From the NCBI RefSeq assembly GCF_020165495.1, contig NZ_JAIUIE010000001.1, forward strand, positions 496,001 through 560,000: a DNA stretch of 64,000 nt. The letters are read 5' to 3'. A model generated the notes under the pieces. That model saw only the letters and a list, made by a program, of their open reading frames with translations, made no database searches and was not told the DNA's origin. Position numbers and translations under genes: made by a program. Source of the stretch: Mesorhizobium sp. BR1-1-16. Its GTDB lineage: Bacteria > Pseudomonadota > Alphaproteobacteria > Rhizobiales > Kaistiaceae. Positions 1 through 9,283 of this stretch are shown here, one piece after another. Position 1 is the stretch's first letter. Every line of letters begins with the position of its first letter.

Positions 1-138
1 GAAGCTCTGGCCCTGAGTCGTGATCAGGTTGAGCTCGCGCAGGGCCTGGCTGAGCCAAACAGTGCCCGAAAGGCCGCCAAGGCTGAGCAGGAAGGCCGCC
101 AGCATGCGCTTGAAGATGTATCGCCCGATCAGCGTCAT
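1..138 (-). CDS. lptF: LPS export permease LptF, N-terminal fragment
   Basis: The minus strand gives a 46-residue N-terminus from an ATG at 138 that runs off the window edge. It starts MTLIGRYIFKR, followed by a hydrophobic helix and then SQALRELNLITTQGQS, which is the first membrane segment and following loop typical of alphaproteobacterial LptF. LptF and LptG form the inner-membrane part of the Lpt machine that extracts lipopolysaccharide and passes it to the periplasmic bridge. The gene is divergent from pepA, the usual rhizobial arrangement. The 286 bases up to pepA hold no gene I can support and must carry both promoters. Only the start of the protein is visible. Confidence 0.85.
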   Translation of the reverse strand, partial: MTLIGRYIFKRMLAAFLLSLGGLSGTVWLSQALRELNLITTQGQSF

Positions 139-424
139 TTCAGGACCGAGTGTTCCTTCTCGCGGCCAATGCGGGCGTTACAATCGGAGCAAGCGCGGCC
201 GAAATAAGACCGGACCCGAATCCCTTCCCGGCGCGCATTGTCATCCGCTCTCATGCCTGAACCATCGCGGTAAATGATCAGCCAAGGAACATCCTTAGCG
301 AATGGTAAACGTCTAGCCTGAACCGCAAGCTCTTGCCATAGATGGCGAAGCGGCGGCAAAGTGCGCGCTTCTGCCGGCTGCATTTTCCCCGCGGTGCGGC
401 ACCCAGTCGCGCGGAATCCCATTC

Positions 425-1927
425 ATGGCAAAACGTCCTTCGATCTCGTTCTCCAAGTCGCTTGAGCCGGCCGAGGGCGACACGCTCGTCATCTTCACTG
501 ACGAGAGCCTGGCGCTTACGGAATCCGCAGCAGCGCTGGGGATCGGCGATCTCGTGGCCCGCGCTGCCGCCACGGCGCAGTTCAAGGGCAAGGGGTTCGC
601 GCATCTCGATCTGCTGGCGCCGTCTGGCGTCGCCGCATCGCGCATTCTCGTCTTCGGTCTCGGCAAGGCGGAGGCGCTGAAGGAGGTCGATTGGTCGCGG
701 CTCGGTGGCGCCGTCATGGGTGCGCTGCGCAAGGGCGAGAGGGCTATCCTTCTGGCCGGTCGCCCCGACGCCGTTGCCATCACGCCAGCCGAGGCAGCCG
801 AGATCGCGCTCGGCGCTCTGCTCCGCTCCTATACGTTCGATCGCTACAAGAGCCGCAAGGCGGACGAGGACGACAAGGAGCAGAAGAGCGCACCGTCGCT
901 CACGATCGTCCACGCCGAGGCCGGTAAGGCGAAGAAGCTCTGGTCGGGCCGCGCCGCTGTCGGCGAGGGCGCCTTGATTGCGCGCGATCTGGTCAATGAG
1001 CCCGCCAATGTCCTCGGCACGCTCGAATTCGCGGAGAAGGCGGCGGCGCTGGCTGAACTCGGCGTCACCATCGATATTCTGACCGAGAAGCAGATGAAGA
1101 AGCTCGGCATGCGCGCGCTGCTCGGCGTCGCGCAGGGCTCCGTGCGACCGCCGCGCCTCGTCGTGATGCATTGGAACGGCTCGAAGACGCAAGAAAAGCC
1201 GATTGCCTTCGTCGGCAAGGGCGTCGTCTTCGATACGGGCGGCATCTCGATCAAGCCGGCCGGCGGCATGGAGGACATGAAGGGCGACATGGGCGGCGCC
1301 GCGGCTGTCGTCGGGCTCATGCATGCGCTGGCAAGCCGCAAGGCGAAGACCAACGCAATCGGCGTCATCGGCCTCGTCGAAAACATGCCGGATGGCAATG
1401 CGCAGCGGCCGGGCGATATCGTGGAAGCCGCCTCGGGCGTCACCATCGAGATCATCAACACGGACGCCGAGGGTCGCCTCGTGCTGGCCGACGCGCTCTG
1501 GTATGTGCAGAAGACCTATGATCCCAGCCTTATCATCGATCTCGCGACGCTGACCGGCGCCATCATCGTGGCGCTCGGCCATGATCATGCAGGCCTTTTC
1601 GCCTCCGACGACGCGCTGGCGAGCCAGCTCTTGAGCGCCGGCCTCGTCACGGGCGAGAAGGTCTGGCGCATGCCGCTCGGCGCTGCCTATGACAAGCAGA
1701 TCGAATCGAAATTCTGCGACATCAAGAACACCGGCGGCCGCGATGCCGGCTCCGTCACGGCGGCGCAGTTCCTGCAGCGCTTCGTCAAGGACGGCACGCC
1801 CTGGGCGCATCTCGACATCGCGGGTACGGCGATGGGGTCGCCGCAGACCGAGACCAACCGCTCCTGGGCCTCGGGCTGGGGCGTGCGGCTGCTCGAGCGC
1901 TTCGTTGCCGACAATCACGAGGATTGA
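425..1927 (+). CDS. pepA: Leucyl aminopeptidase (M17 family)
   Basis: This 500-residue cytosolic exopeptidase removes N-terminal residues from peptides using two metal ions. The C-terminal catalytic domain has the M17 signature NTDAEGRL at residues 345-352, the metal/substrate region [10 protein letters not shown] near 264-273, and a glycine-rich [12 protein letters not shown] stretch after it. The N-terminal third is the variable domain of the family. Length matches E. coli PepA (about 500). The start at 425 lacks a strong Shine-Dalgarno sequence but fits the family N-terminus. holC follows 22 bp downstream on the same strand, the common alphaproteobacterial pepA-holC pair. Confidence 0.96.
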   Translation: MAKRPSISFSKSLEPAEGDTLVIFTDESLALTESAAALGIGDLVARAAATAQFKGKGFAHLDLLAPSGVAASRILVFGLGKAEALKEVDWSRLGGAVMGALRKGERAILLAGRPDAVAITPAEAAEIALGALLRSYTFDRYKSRKADEDDKEQKSAPSLTIVHAEAGKAKKLWSGRAAVGEGALIARDLVNEPANVLGTLEFAEKAAALAELGVTIDILTEKQMKKLGMRALLGVAQGSVRPPRLVVMHWNGSKTQEKPIAFVGKGVVFDTGGISIKPAGGMEDMKGDMGGAAAVVGLMHALASRKAKTNAIGVIGLVENMPDGNAQRPGDIVEAASGVTIEIINTDAEGRLVLADALWYVQKTYDPSLIIDLATLTGAIIVALGHDHAGLFASDDALASQLLSAGLVTGEKVWRMPLGAAYDKQIESKFCDIKNTGGRDAGSVTAAQFLQRFVKDGTPWAHLDIAGTAMGSPQTETNRSWASGWGVRLLERFVADNHED

Positions 1928-1949
1928 TGGCAGGGCAGGAGCCGCGGCG

Positions 1950-2399
1950 ATGACCGAGGTGCTCTTTTATCATCTGGAGCGGCAGCCGCTCGATGCGGTC
2001 CTGCCGCCGATGCTGGAGAAATGCATCGAGCGTGGCTGGCGGGTCGTCGTCGAGGCTGGCACGCCGGAGCGCGTCGATGCGCTCGATGCGCTCCTCTGGA
2101 CGTTTCGCGAGGAAGCATTCCTGCCGCACGGGACGGCGCGTGAGCCGAATGCCGCGCTGCATCCCGTGGTGCTCGCCAGCGAAACCGTCAATCCGAATGG
2201 CGCGACAGTCCGGTTTGCCGTGGACGGTGCGCCGCTCGGGCCGGCGGACGGCTTCGACCGTGCCATTTTGATCTTCGATGGCAATGACCAAGATGCGCTG
2301 GCCCGCGCCCGCGACGACTGGCGTCGCGCCAAGGCCGAGGGGCATGCCGCGACCTATTGGCAGCAGTCGGCAAATGGCCGCTGGGAAAAGAAGGCCTGA
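1950..2399 (+). CDS. holC: DNA polymerase III chi subunit
   Basis: This 149-residue protein starts at an ATG preceded by a GCAGGAG-type ribosome site. It begins MTEVLFYHLERQPLDAVLP and contains FLPHGT and ILIFDGNDQDAL segments characteristic of HolC. Chi joins the clamp loader to single-stranded-DNA-binding protein at the replication fork. It sits 22 bp after pepA and is probably co-transcribed with it. A longer in-frame reading upstream only extends into pepA and is not needed. Confidence 0.9.
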   Translation: MTEVLFYHLERQPLDAVLPPMLEKCIERGWRVVVEAGTPERVDALDALLWTFREEAFLPHGTAREPNAALHPVVLASETVNPNGATVRFAVDGAPLGPADGFDRAILIFDGNDQDALARARDDWRRAKAEGHAATYWQQSANGRWEKKA

Positions 2400-2423
2400 C
2401 GCGCTGCTTCGGCGTCACGCCGT

Positions 2424-3581
2424 TCAGGGGACGGCGATCAGCAGCAGATAGGCGACGAAGATAACCAGGTGAACGCCGCCCGTGAGCGCGTTGGTCCTTC
2501 CGGTGCCGAAGCTGACCATGCTGATCAGCAAAGCGAGCGCGAGCAGCACGATATCCCCGGTTGCCAGACCAAGCGTGATCCCGCGACCGGTGATGAGGCT
2601 GGCAGCGGCGACGACCGGTATGGTGAGGCCGATCGTGGCGCAGGCGGAGCCGAGCGCGATGTTGAGGCTTCGCTGAAGCTCGTTGCGATATGAGGCCCTG
2701 ATCGCTGAAATGGCCTCAGGCAGGAGCACCAGCGTTGCAATGAACGCGCCGACGATCGCATCCGACTGTGGAACCTGAAGCGCGCCGAGCCCCTGTTCGA
2801 TGCCGGCCGCGACATATTCGGCCAGCATGACGATCCCGACCAGGCCGAGAATCAGCAGCAACAGCCGCACCGGCAGGCTGGACGGCGCCGCGGCGCCGCC
2901 GGCGTGGTCCGGCGGAGCCAGCGCATCGACAAAGTCTTCGCGGTGCCGCGTTATTTGAGCCAGGAGGAAGCTGCCATAGAGGAGCAGGCAGAGCAGGCTC
3001 ACCAGGGCCAGCTGCAGCGTCGAGAAGTTGCCGGGACCCGCGGTCAACGTGAAATCAGGCAGCACGAGCGTCAGGACGGAGAGCGCGATGACGACGGCGA
3101 GAAGGGCACTCGTACCCTGCCGTTTGAGATCCTGCTCCCGGTGCCTGAGGCCGCCCATCGTGAGGCAGATGCCGACGACGCCGGCCGAGACGATCATCAC
3201 GGTCGAAAACACCGATTCGCGCGCCAGCGTCGGATTGTTGGCGCCGTGCATCATCATCGAGACGATGACCGAGGCCTCGATGGCGGTGACTGCGATGGTC
3301 AGGATCAGCGTTCCGTAGGGCTCGCCGACCCGATGCGCCACGGCCTCGGCATGGCCGAGCACCACGAACACCGTAATGATCATCACGGCGACGACGCCCA
3401 CGGAGAGGGCAATCTCCATCGTCAGCGGCAGGGCCTCGATGACGGTATCGGACAGGTGCAGCACCACCGCGAGGACGAGAGCGATCAGCGGAAAGAGCAG
3501 AGACGGCACTGTGAGCCGTGAAGGCGCGTGCGGGTGGCCCGCTGGCACTGCAGCCTCGGCCACGCCCTGATCCTGCGACAT
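2424..3581 (-). CDS. ChaA-type calcium (sodium)/proton antiporter
   Basis: This 385-residue integral membrane protein has about eleven hydrophobic segments in two homologous halves. The halves carry the cation-exchanger acidic motifs, seen here as GEPYGTLILTIAVTAIEASVI in the first and an LLPEAISAIRASY segment in the second, each placing a glutamate inside a helix. Members exchange Ca2+ or Na+/K+ for protons. I chose the second in-frame ATG (3581), because a GAGGG ribosome site lies about 8 nt upstream. The gene converges on holC with 24 bp between stops. Ion specificity cannot be read from sequence. Confidence 0.88.
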   Translation of the reverse strand: MSQDQGVAEAAVPAGHPHAPSRLTVPSLLFPLIALVLAVVLHLSDTVIEALPLTMEIALSVGVVAVMIITVFVVLGHAEAVAHRVGEPYGTLILTIAVTAIEASVIVSMMMHGANNPTLARESVFSTVMIVSAGVVGICLTMGGLRHREQDLKRQGTSALLAVVIALSVLTLVLPDFTLTAGPGNFSTLQLALVSLLCLLLYGSFLLAQITRHREDFVDALAPPDHAGGAAAPSSLPVRLLLLILGLVGIVMLAEYVAAGIEQGLGALQVPQSDAIVGAFIATLVLLPEAISAIRASYRNELQRSLNIALGSACATIGLTIPVVAAASLITGRGITLGLATGDIVLLALALLISMVSFGTGRTNALTGGVHLVIFVAYLLLIAVP

Positions 3582-3694
3582 CTGTTCGCCCTCAACCCGC
3601 ATGACAGTTCACGCCTTCGGCCAGCCTCGACTTCGCAGTGTTCCGGTCCGCGTCAACCCGTTGCAGCCCTGTTGCAAGGGAAGGGCGCACCGCC

Positions 3695-5587
3695 TCAGGC
3701 GTCGGAAACGGCGGCCTCGAAATCGGCCGACATTTCCAGCCAGTTCTCTTCACAGGCGGCGAGCTTCCTCGCCGCCTCGGCCCGGTCGCGTGCCAGGCTG
3801 GTGGCCTTGGCCGGATCGCGCACATAAAGCGCAGTGTCGGCCAGCGCCGTATCGAGCTTTTGAATCTCTTTCTGAAGTTTTTCCATCAAGGATTCGGCAT
3901 CCTTGATCTTTTTTCGCAAGGGGGCGAGTTCGGCGCGACGCTGCGCCGATTCCTTGCGCCGTTCCTGCGCAGACGAACCCTTGTCCTGCTCGCTCTCCCT
4001 CCGGTCGCCATTGCCAGCATCCGGACCTTGCACGATCAGGCGGCGATAATCGTCCATGTCGCCATCAAAAGGCGCAACGCCGCCATTGCCGACCAGCAGC
4101 AGCCGGTCGACGGAGGCTTCGATGAGGTGGCGGTCGTGGCTGATCAGGATCACCGCGCCGGGATAATCATTGAGCGCTTGGACCAGCGCTTCGCGACTGT
4201 CGATGTCGAGATGGTTGGTGGGCTCGTCGAGGATGAGCAGATTGGCGCCACGGAACGTGGCGAGGCCGAGCAGCAGACGCGCCCGTTCGCCGCCTGAAAG
4301 CTCCCGCGCCGGCGTATCCATCTTGGCGGTCGGAAAGCCCATGCCGCCGACCCGGGCACGCACCTGCGTCTCCGTCGCCTCGGGCATCAGCGTGCGGATG
4401 TGCTGGACGGCCGAATCGGCCGGACGAAGATCATCAAGCTGGTGTTGCGCGAAGAAGGCGATCTCCAACCGGTCGGCGCGTCGCATCGTGCCGGACATCG
4501 CCGGCATGCGGCCGGCCAGCAGCTTCGCCAGCGTCGACTTGCCATTGCCATTGGCGCCGAGCAGCCCGATCCGATCCTCGGTGTCGATCCGAAGGTCGAG
4601 CCGCTTCAGGATCGGCTTGCCCGCCTCGTAGCCGACCGAAACGTCGTCGAGTGCGATGATCGGCGGCGCCAGGATTCGTGCCGGCGGCGGAAACGAGAAC
4701 GGCGTCACGTCCTCGTTCATCAGCGTCGCGATCGGCTGCATCCGCTCCAGCGCCTTCATGCGCGATTGCGCCTGGCGGGCCTTCGAGGCCTTGGCCTTGA
4801 AGCGATCGACGAAGGCCTGGAGATGCTTGCGCTGCTCCTCCTGCTTCTTCACCTGCTTCTGCAGCAGCGCCTGCTTCTCGCGCCGCTGGCGGTCGAAACT
4901 GTCATAACCGCCGCGATAGGCGACGAGTTTGCCGGCGTCGAGATGGACGATCATGTCGACCGCGCGGTTAAGCAGGTCGCGATCGTGGCTGATCAGGAAA
5001 ACCGTGTGCGGATAGCGCGCGACATAATTCTCGAGCCACATCGTACCTTCGAGATCGAGATAGTTGGTCGGCTCGTCGAGCAGCAGCAGGTCCGGCTCGG
5101 CAAACAGCACGGCGGCGAGTGCGACGCGCATGCGCCAGCCGCCTGAAAACGCCGAGCAGGGGCGCTGCTGGGCGGCCTTGTCGAAGCCGAGGCCGGAGAG
5201 GATGGTGCCGGCCCGTGCTTCTGCGGCATGGGCGCCGATATCGGCGAGGCGGATCTGGATTTCGGCGATCCGGTGCGGGTCGGTGGCGTGCTCGGCTTCC
5301 TTCATCAGCGCCGCACGCTCGATGTCGGCGGCGAGCACGAAGTCGATCAGCGCCTGTTCGGTGCCTGGCGCTTCCTGCGCGACCTGACCGATGCGCACGC
5401 CGCGCGGCAGACCGATCGAACCGCTCTCAGGCGCGATGTCGCCGGTGACGAGCTTGAACAGCGTGGTCTTGCCGGCGCCGTTGCGGCCGACGAATCCGGC
5501 CTTCACGCCATCGGGCAACGCGATGCTCGCGCCTTCCAGAAGCGTTCGGCCGGCGATGCGATAGGTGACTTCGTTGACATGCAGCAT
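3695..5587 (-). CDS. ABC-F family ATPase (Uup/YheS-like)
   Basis: This 630-residue soluble protein has two ABC ATPase domains and no membrane segments. The first domain has Walker A GRNGAGKTT (34-42), a degenerate signature SAFSGGW, and LLLLDEPTNYLDL. A charged linker near residues 235-280 is rich in K, R and Q. The second domain has Walker A GANGNGKST, signature LSGGERARLLL and DEPTNHLDI. The C-terminal 100 residues form a charged coiled coil ending in WLEMSADFEA, as in Uup/YheS. ABC-F proteins act on the ribosome rather than in transport. It is one of the standard chromosomal members, and nothing suggests antibiotic resistance. Confidence 0.93.
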   Translation of the reverse strand: MLHVNEVTYRIAGRTLLEGASIALPDGVKAGFVGRNGAGKTTLFKLVTGDIAPESGSIGLPRGVRIGQVAQEAPGTEQALIDFVLAADIERAALMKEAEHATDPHRIAEIQIRLADIGAHAAEARAGTILSGLGFDKAAQQRPCSAFSGGWRMRVALAAVLFAEPDLLLLDEPTNYLDLEGTMWLENYVARYPHTVFLISHDRDLLNRAVDMIVHLDAGKLVAYRGGYDSFDRQRREKQALLQKQVKKQEEQRKHLQAFVDRFKAKASKARQAQSRMKALERMQPIATLMNEDVTPFSFPPPARILAPPIIALDDVSVGYEAGKPILKRLDLRIDTEDRIGLLGANGNGKSTLAKLLAGRMPAMSGTMRRADRLEIAFFAQHQLDDLRPADSAVQHIRTLMPEATETQVRARVGGMGFPTAKMDTPARELSGGERARLLLGLATFRGANLLILDEPTNHLDIDSREALVQALNDYPGAVILISHDRHLIEASVDRLLLVGNGGVAPFDGDMDDYRRLIVQGPDAGNGDRRESEQDKGSSAQERRKESAQRRAELAPLRKKIKDAESLMEKLQKEIQKLDTALADTALYVRDPAKATSLARDRAEAARKLAACEENWLEMSADFEAAVSDA

Positions 5588-5669
5588 GGTCGGCTAGATG
5601 CCGTGCCGCGCTCTCCGATGCAAGCGCGCGAATGGCTTTCGCATGCAAACGCGCCGCGAGAGTGGCGGA

Positions 5670-6512
5670 TCAGTTGCGCCGTTCGATATCGCGCATGATG
5701 AGATGGGCATGGGCGGTCGAAAGTTCGTAGCAGAGCACGAGCTCGTTGGCTTTCTGGTCGTAACGCGTGGTCGGCACGCCGCAATTCTCGGCGCGCAGCG
5801 ACGGCGGCGCGGCAAAGGCGAAGCGTCCCGCGAGCTTCTCGGCCACTTCCTCCAGAACGCGGTTGTCCTCGAGAATGGTCGCAGCGGCTCCGTCGGCATC
5901 GTCAGCCTGATCGTAACGGGTGGCCAAGGCTGCCGGCGCAGGGCCGGGCTTCGGAATCGCAGCGAATGCCGTCGACCACGCAGCCTGTTCGCGCTTCCAT
6001 GTCGCGCCGCAGAGGCGCTTCTGCGCGGCGTCGAGACCGGCGGCGTCCGCGATATCGGCGAAGCCCTGCGGATCAGCGCCGACGAGGTCGCAGACAAGCG
6101 CAGCCGCGCGCTCCGCGTCTACAGCATGCGGATCAAGCTGCGACAGGGTTGGCGCGGCGATGGAAAGAGTATCGACGCGTGAAAGCTTGAAGCTGTCGAT
6201 GGCATCGACAATCGTTTGATCGCCGGCGCCGGAGCGGGGATCGAGAAGCATGAGGGCCGCGAACGCATCTGCCGTTCGTTCGGGATTGCCGATGCCCTTT
6301 GGCACGGCGCCGTCATGCTGCATCAGCATGTGGCCGGCCTGATGGTAGAGCGCGAACACCGCATTGCCGACCACAAAGTCGACAATCTCCGCCATGTCGT
6401 CATCCGTCATGGCATGAGGCGTCATCGGCTCGATCATCGGGGCTGCCGCTTGGCAGGCCATAGTCGATCCCAGAAGCGCCGCGATGATGATGGGAAGGAC
6501 GGTCCGCGCCAT
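5670..6512 (-). CDS. Secreted DUF4344-type protein with altered metalloprotease motif
   Basis: The protein has 280 residues from the ATG at 6512, beginning with a signal peptide (MARTVLPIIIAALLGSTMACQAAA). Residues 52-90 resemble the core of the DUF4344 putative metallopeptidases. That family usually has an HELGH-type zinc motif followed by an acidic E-x3-AD-x-FA segment. Here the motif reads H57-Q-A-G-H61 and the second segment ERTADAFAALML. The catalytic glutamate is therefore glutamine, encoded by CAG, while both histidines and E78/D82 remain. It may bind zinc without cleaving peptides. Two cysteine pairs in the C-terminal half suit a periplasmic location. The family assignment is by eye. 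Confidence 0.65.
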   Translation of the reverse strand: MARTVLPIIIAALLGSTMACQAAAPMIEPMTPHAMTDDDMAEIVDFVVGNAVFALYHQAGHMLMQHDGAVPKGIGNPERTADAFAALMLLDPRSGAGDQTIVDAIDSFKLSRVDTLSIAAPTLSQLDPHAVDAERAAALVCDLVGADPQGFADIADAAGLDAAQKRLCGATWKREQAAWSTAFAAIPKPGPAPAALATRYDQADDADGAAATILEDNRVLEEVAEKLAGRFAFAAPPSLRAENCGVPTTRYDQKANELVLCYELSTAHAHLIMRDIERRN

Positions 6513-6624
6513 GGTGACTCGCTTATATGCACTGCAGCGAGTTCTGCGCTGGGAAGCCTGGATTGACAAGCGACGCCCGTCACTAGCCCCATCTTTTTAG
6601 CTGGCCTGTACCCACTCTCGGGGA

Positions 6625-6942
6625 TCAGGGATAGACGAAAGCCGGCTTAGTCTCTTCTTCCTCATAGCGCCCGATGCCGGCATAGGTCGCGGCGAGCAGG
6701 CCGAGGACGAGACAGGTGAGGGCGAGCGGCTCATTCCACAGCATGTCGTAAACGCTGCCGTTCATCCAATCGGCGGGCGGCGGGCCGATGCCGACCGTTT
6801 CCAGAACATCGCCGAGCGAAGCGCTGATCCAGTTGCCTTGCGTCACGTAGACGAAACCCTGGATCGCAATGACGAGCGCAGTGATCTCGAAGCAGATCAT
6901 TGAAACAATCGGAAGAACAGTGTTGGTAAAGTACCGGTTCAT
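6625..6942 (-). CDS. Small two-helix membrane protein, unknown function
   Basis: This 105-residue protein starts at an ATG preceded by AAAGGTGG about 5 nt upstream, so I take this start over one 12 codons earlier. Hydrophobic segments lie at about residues 8-36 and 70-90. The loop between them holds a GPPPADWMNGSVYDMLWNEP stretch, and the tail is acidic (RYEEEETKPAF). I do not recognise a family. It stands alone between the DUF4344 gene and a GC-rich hairpin. Good codon use and the ribosome site make it a credible gene. Confidence 0.7.
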   Translation of the reverse strand: MNRYFTNTVLPIVSMICFEITALVIAIQGFVYVTQGNWISASLGDVLETVGIGPPPADWMNGSVYDMLWNEPLALTCLVLGLLAATYAGIGRYEEEETKPAFVYP

Positions 6943-7054
6943 ACCCGCCACCTTTTTCGTTCCATTTCGGGTAATCAACGGAATGGCCGGATTCAGGTTT
7001 CTTCAATCATGTTTCACGCCGTCGTGATGGCCGCGGCCCGCCCGGAAACAAATT

Positions 7055-7084
7055 CGCCCGGCCCTCCGCAGGGAGGGCCGGGCG
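7055..7084 (-). terminator. GC-rich hairpin, probable terminator
   Basis: A perfect 13-bp stem (7055-7067 with 7072-7084) closes a 4-nt loop. It lies 37 bp past the stop of the minus-strand PNPOx gene, and on that strand is followed by AATTTGTTT, a weak U-rich tract. Confidence 0.6.
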
Positions 7085-7121
7085 CACGCATCTCATGAAC
7101 ATGGATGGCAGGTGAGGGGCG

Positions 7122-7619
7122 CTACAGCGCCACCTTGGCATGTTCACCCACGGCCGGCTTCGTACCCGTCACCGCGGCGGTCAGCATCACCGCCGATGCG
7201 ACCAGTGAATTGCCGGAGTCCCAGTATTCCGCGCGGGAGGGAATAACGGTGAGCAGCCGAATCGCCGGATCATCAGCAGAGTCCCACCACGCCTTGGCGA
7301 AAGGCGACCACAACTCCTTGATCTTGGCGCGATCATTCGAGATCGCGGCCGCACCATGAACGACTACATATTTCGGATGGTCGGCAAAGCCGAGCGAGAC
7401 ATCGGGCGACTGGGTGAGGTGGTCATATCGCGTGCCATTATCGTCGACGAGGAAGTAGATCGCGTTCGCCTCCCTGTCGACATTCGCGGTCAGCGGCCAC
7501 TGCGCGATCGTGTTGCCATCGCGGGCCGTGTAGAGCGCGAACTGGATCTTCTCGGCGAGCTTCCAGACATGGGATTCGAGTTCGGCTTGCGTCTTGCCGG
7601 TGTCTTCTTCATTGGCCAT
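7122..7619 (-). CDS. Pyridoxamine 5'-phosphate oxidase-like / general stress FMN protein
   Basis: This 165-residue protein is of the split-barrel FMN-binding fold (general stress protein 26 type). Visible features are the FALYTARDGNTIAQWPLTANV strand pair, IYFLVDDNGTRYDHL, VSLGFADHPKYVVVHGAAAI and the late LWSPFAKAWW...RLLTVIPSRAEYWD element that is characteristic of the group. Its ligand and reaction are unknown. The ATG at 7619 has AAGGAG 6 nt upstream, which excludes the longer reading. It is last in a minus-strand run DinB - VOC - this gene. Confidence 0.85.
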   Translation of the reverse strand: MANEEDTGKTQAELESHVWKLAEKIQFALYTARDGNTIAQWPLTANVDREANAIYFLVDDNGTRYDHLTQSPDVSLGFADHPKYVVVHGAAAISNDRAKIKELWSPFAKAWWDSADDPAIRLLTVIPSRAEYWDSGNSLVASAVMLTAAVTGTKPAVGEHAKVAL

Positions 7620-7707
7620 TGCGGTCTCCTTGGTTAGGCTGGGAGAACGCGAAGCCGTTGCGATGGTTGCCACCTCGGACCGCGGCATCCACTACGGTGG
7701 CGGTCGA

Positions 7708-8085
7708 TCAAGGCCAGTCGGTGATGCAGAACTGGTTGCCCTCGGGATCGGCCAGCACCGTATAGTCAGCCTCTGTCCGTCGTATCGTGGCGCCGAGTGC
7801 CAGCAGCCTCGCGACTTCCCTCGGGCGGTCCGGTGCGTGGAGGTCGAGATGCACGCGGTTACGATAGGGCCGCGGTCCTGGCCTTTTGTGGAAACAAAGG
7901 ACCGGCCCCGGTCCATCGAGCATGACGACCGGATCGGTTTCCGGCGTCAGGCCGAGCGCTGCCAACCGCGCGATCTCCGCGTCGTCATAAGCGCGGACAT
8001 GGTATCCCTCCGCGACTTGCTCCCAGAACCGGGCGAGCTGTGACGGCCGGTCGGCGTCGAACACAATCTCCTTGAGACGGGCCAT
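7708..8085 (-). CDS. VOC (glyoxalase/bleomycin-resistance fold) protein
   Basis: This 125-residue single-module protein has the repeated beta-alpha-beta-beta pattern of the vicinal-oxygen-chelate fold. It starts MARLKEIVFDADRP. Its middle strand RNRVHLDLHAPD holds a metal-ligand-type histidine, and the closing strand YTVLADPEGNQFCITD holds the usual DPEGN turn. Specific chemistry cannot be assigned. It begins 15 bp after the DinB stop on the same strand, so the two are likely co-transcribed. Confidence 0.8.
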   Translation of the reverse strand: MARLKEIVFDADRPSQLARFWEQVAEGYHVRAYDDAEIARLAALGLTPETDPVVMLDGPGPVLCFHKRPGPRPYRNRVHLDLHAPDRPREVARLLALGATIRRTEADYTVLADPEGNQFCITDWP

Positions 8086-8100
8086 GGCACGATCCGGTTC

Positions 8101-8622
8101 TTAGTTTGGCACCACCCCAAAGCCGCTGGCACGCTGGAACACCGCGAGATCGAGCGGCTCGACGGCATCCTGCCCGGCGAGCCGCGTCAACAGTGCCGTT
8201 GCTTGTCCGCGGTGATGGGTCTGGTGGTTGAAGAAGTGAGCGAGGAGGGCGCCGAGTTGCTGGGTGAAAGTGCCCGTCGCGGTGAGGGGACCATAGGTGA
8301 GCGGCGTGAGCAGGGCCGCCTCGTCGAGCCCTTCGACGAAGGCGATGATGCGTGCGTCCTCCGCGTTCCGAAGCGCAGTAAGTTGGTCCAGATGCTCGGC
8401 GAGGGTCTCGTCGAGACGGGTTGGCTTCGGACCCTCGCCGGTGAAGCGGCGCATCCATATCTGGTCCGCGACGAGAATATGGTTGAGGGTGCCTGCAAAC
8501 GAGCGGAAGAACGCGCCCTGGTCGGCGTGAAAGTCAGCGTCGGACAGCAGCCGCGCCGCGCGATAGACGCGCTCGTTCGCCCAGCGATTATAGTGGGCGA
8601 ACATCATGAAATGGGCCTTCAA
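8101..8622 (-). CDS. DinB-family four-helix protein (TTG start)
   Basis: This 173-residue protein is of the DinB/YfiT metal-binding helical-bundle type. Residues 8-17 read FAHYNRWANE, the usual family opening. The likely metal histidines are in TLNHILVADQIWMRRF (H48) and FFNHQTHHRGQ (H133, H137), the classic DinB histidine pair. I place the start at a TTG (8620-8622). It has GGAG 7 nt upstream and matches the family N-terminus, whereas upstream in-frame sequence is antisense to ndk. An ATG five or six codons later is an alternative. Function is probably thiol- or stress-related but unproven. Confidence 0.82.
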   Translation of the reverse strand: MKAHFMMFAHYNRWANERVYRAARLLSDADFHADQGAFFRSFAGTLNHILVADQIWMRRFTGEGPKPTRLDETLAEHLDQLTALRNAEDARIIAFVEGLDEAALLTPLTYGPLTATGTFTQQLGALLAHFFNHQTHHRGQATALLTRLAGQDAVEPLDLAVFQRASGFGVVPN

Positions 8623-8805
8623 GGCATGTCTCCTGCCGGTCCCCGGAGAGCGCCGGTCTTCATATGAACGTGCCGGCTTCGCGCACGATCTTAGGGTCAG
8701 GTGCCGAGCCTCGCAATTGCCGGGCTTATCGGGCTGCCCTTGCCGCAATGCAGCGCCGCCGCTATACAGCGCGCGAATTTCCCCAATCGAGGATGAAGAC
8801 GGATT

Positions 8806-9228
8806 ATGGCGATCGAACGCACCTTTTCGATGATCAAGCCCGACGCGACCAAGCGCAACCTGACCGGCAAGATCGTCGCCAAGCTGGAAGAGGCCGGCCT
8901 GCGCGTCGTCGCCTCGAAGCGCGTCTGGATGTCCAAGGCGCAGGCCGAGGGCTTTTACGCCGTGCACAAGGATCGTCCGTTCTTCGGCGAACTGGTTGAG
9001 ACGATGACTGCCGGCCCGACGGTCGTGCAGGTTCTCGAAGGCGAGAACGCCATCGCCAAGAACCGCGAAGTGATGGGCGCCACCAACCCGGCCAACGCCG
9101 CCGAAGGCACGATCCGCAAGGAATTCGCGCTGTCGATCGGCGAGAATTCGGCCCATGGCTCTGACGCCCCGGAGACGGCTGCGCAGGAGATCGCCTACTG
9201 GTTCTCGGGTGTCGAGATCGTCGGCTGA
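8806..9228 (+). CDS. ndk: Nucleoside diphosphate kinase
   Basis: This 140-residue enzyme transfers the gamma phosphate of ATP to nucleoside diphosphates through a phosphohistidine. The active-site segment is NSAHGSD with the nucleophile at H117. [13 protein letters not shown] at the N-terminus and the [14 protein letters not shown] loop are diagnostic, and length equals the usual 140-143. A GAGGAT-type ribosome site precedes the ATG. A strong hairpin terminator follows 23 bp after the stop. Confidence 0.98.
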   Translation: MAIERTFSMIKPDATKRNLTGKIVAKLEEAGLRVVASKRVWMSKAQAEGFYAVHKDRPFFGELVETMTAGPTVVQVLEGENAIAKNREVMGATNPANAAEGTIRKEFALSIGENSAHGSDAPETAAQEIAYWFSGVEIVG

Positions 9229-9251
9229 TCGCAGTCGGGCCATCTGATCGG

Positions 9252-9278
9252 AAAGGCCGGGCATTGCCCGGCCTTTTT
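9252..9278 (+). terminator. Intrinsic terminator, probably bidirectional
   Basis: The sequence has an A-tract, an 8-bp GC stem (9255-9262 with 9266-9273) with a 3-nt loop, then TTTTTGTT. The A and T tracts at opposite ends let it serve both ndk (+) and the converging GST gene (-). Confidence 0.85.
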
Positions 9279-9283
9279 GTTGG

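Noticed and set aside
278-1918. 546-codon open frame antisense to pepA
   Set aside because: It is Arg/Ala/Asp-rich with no domain, and its frame is explained by the GC-rich third positions of pepA.
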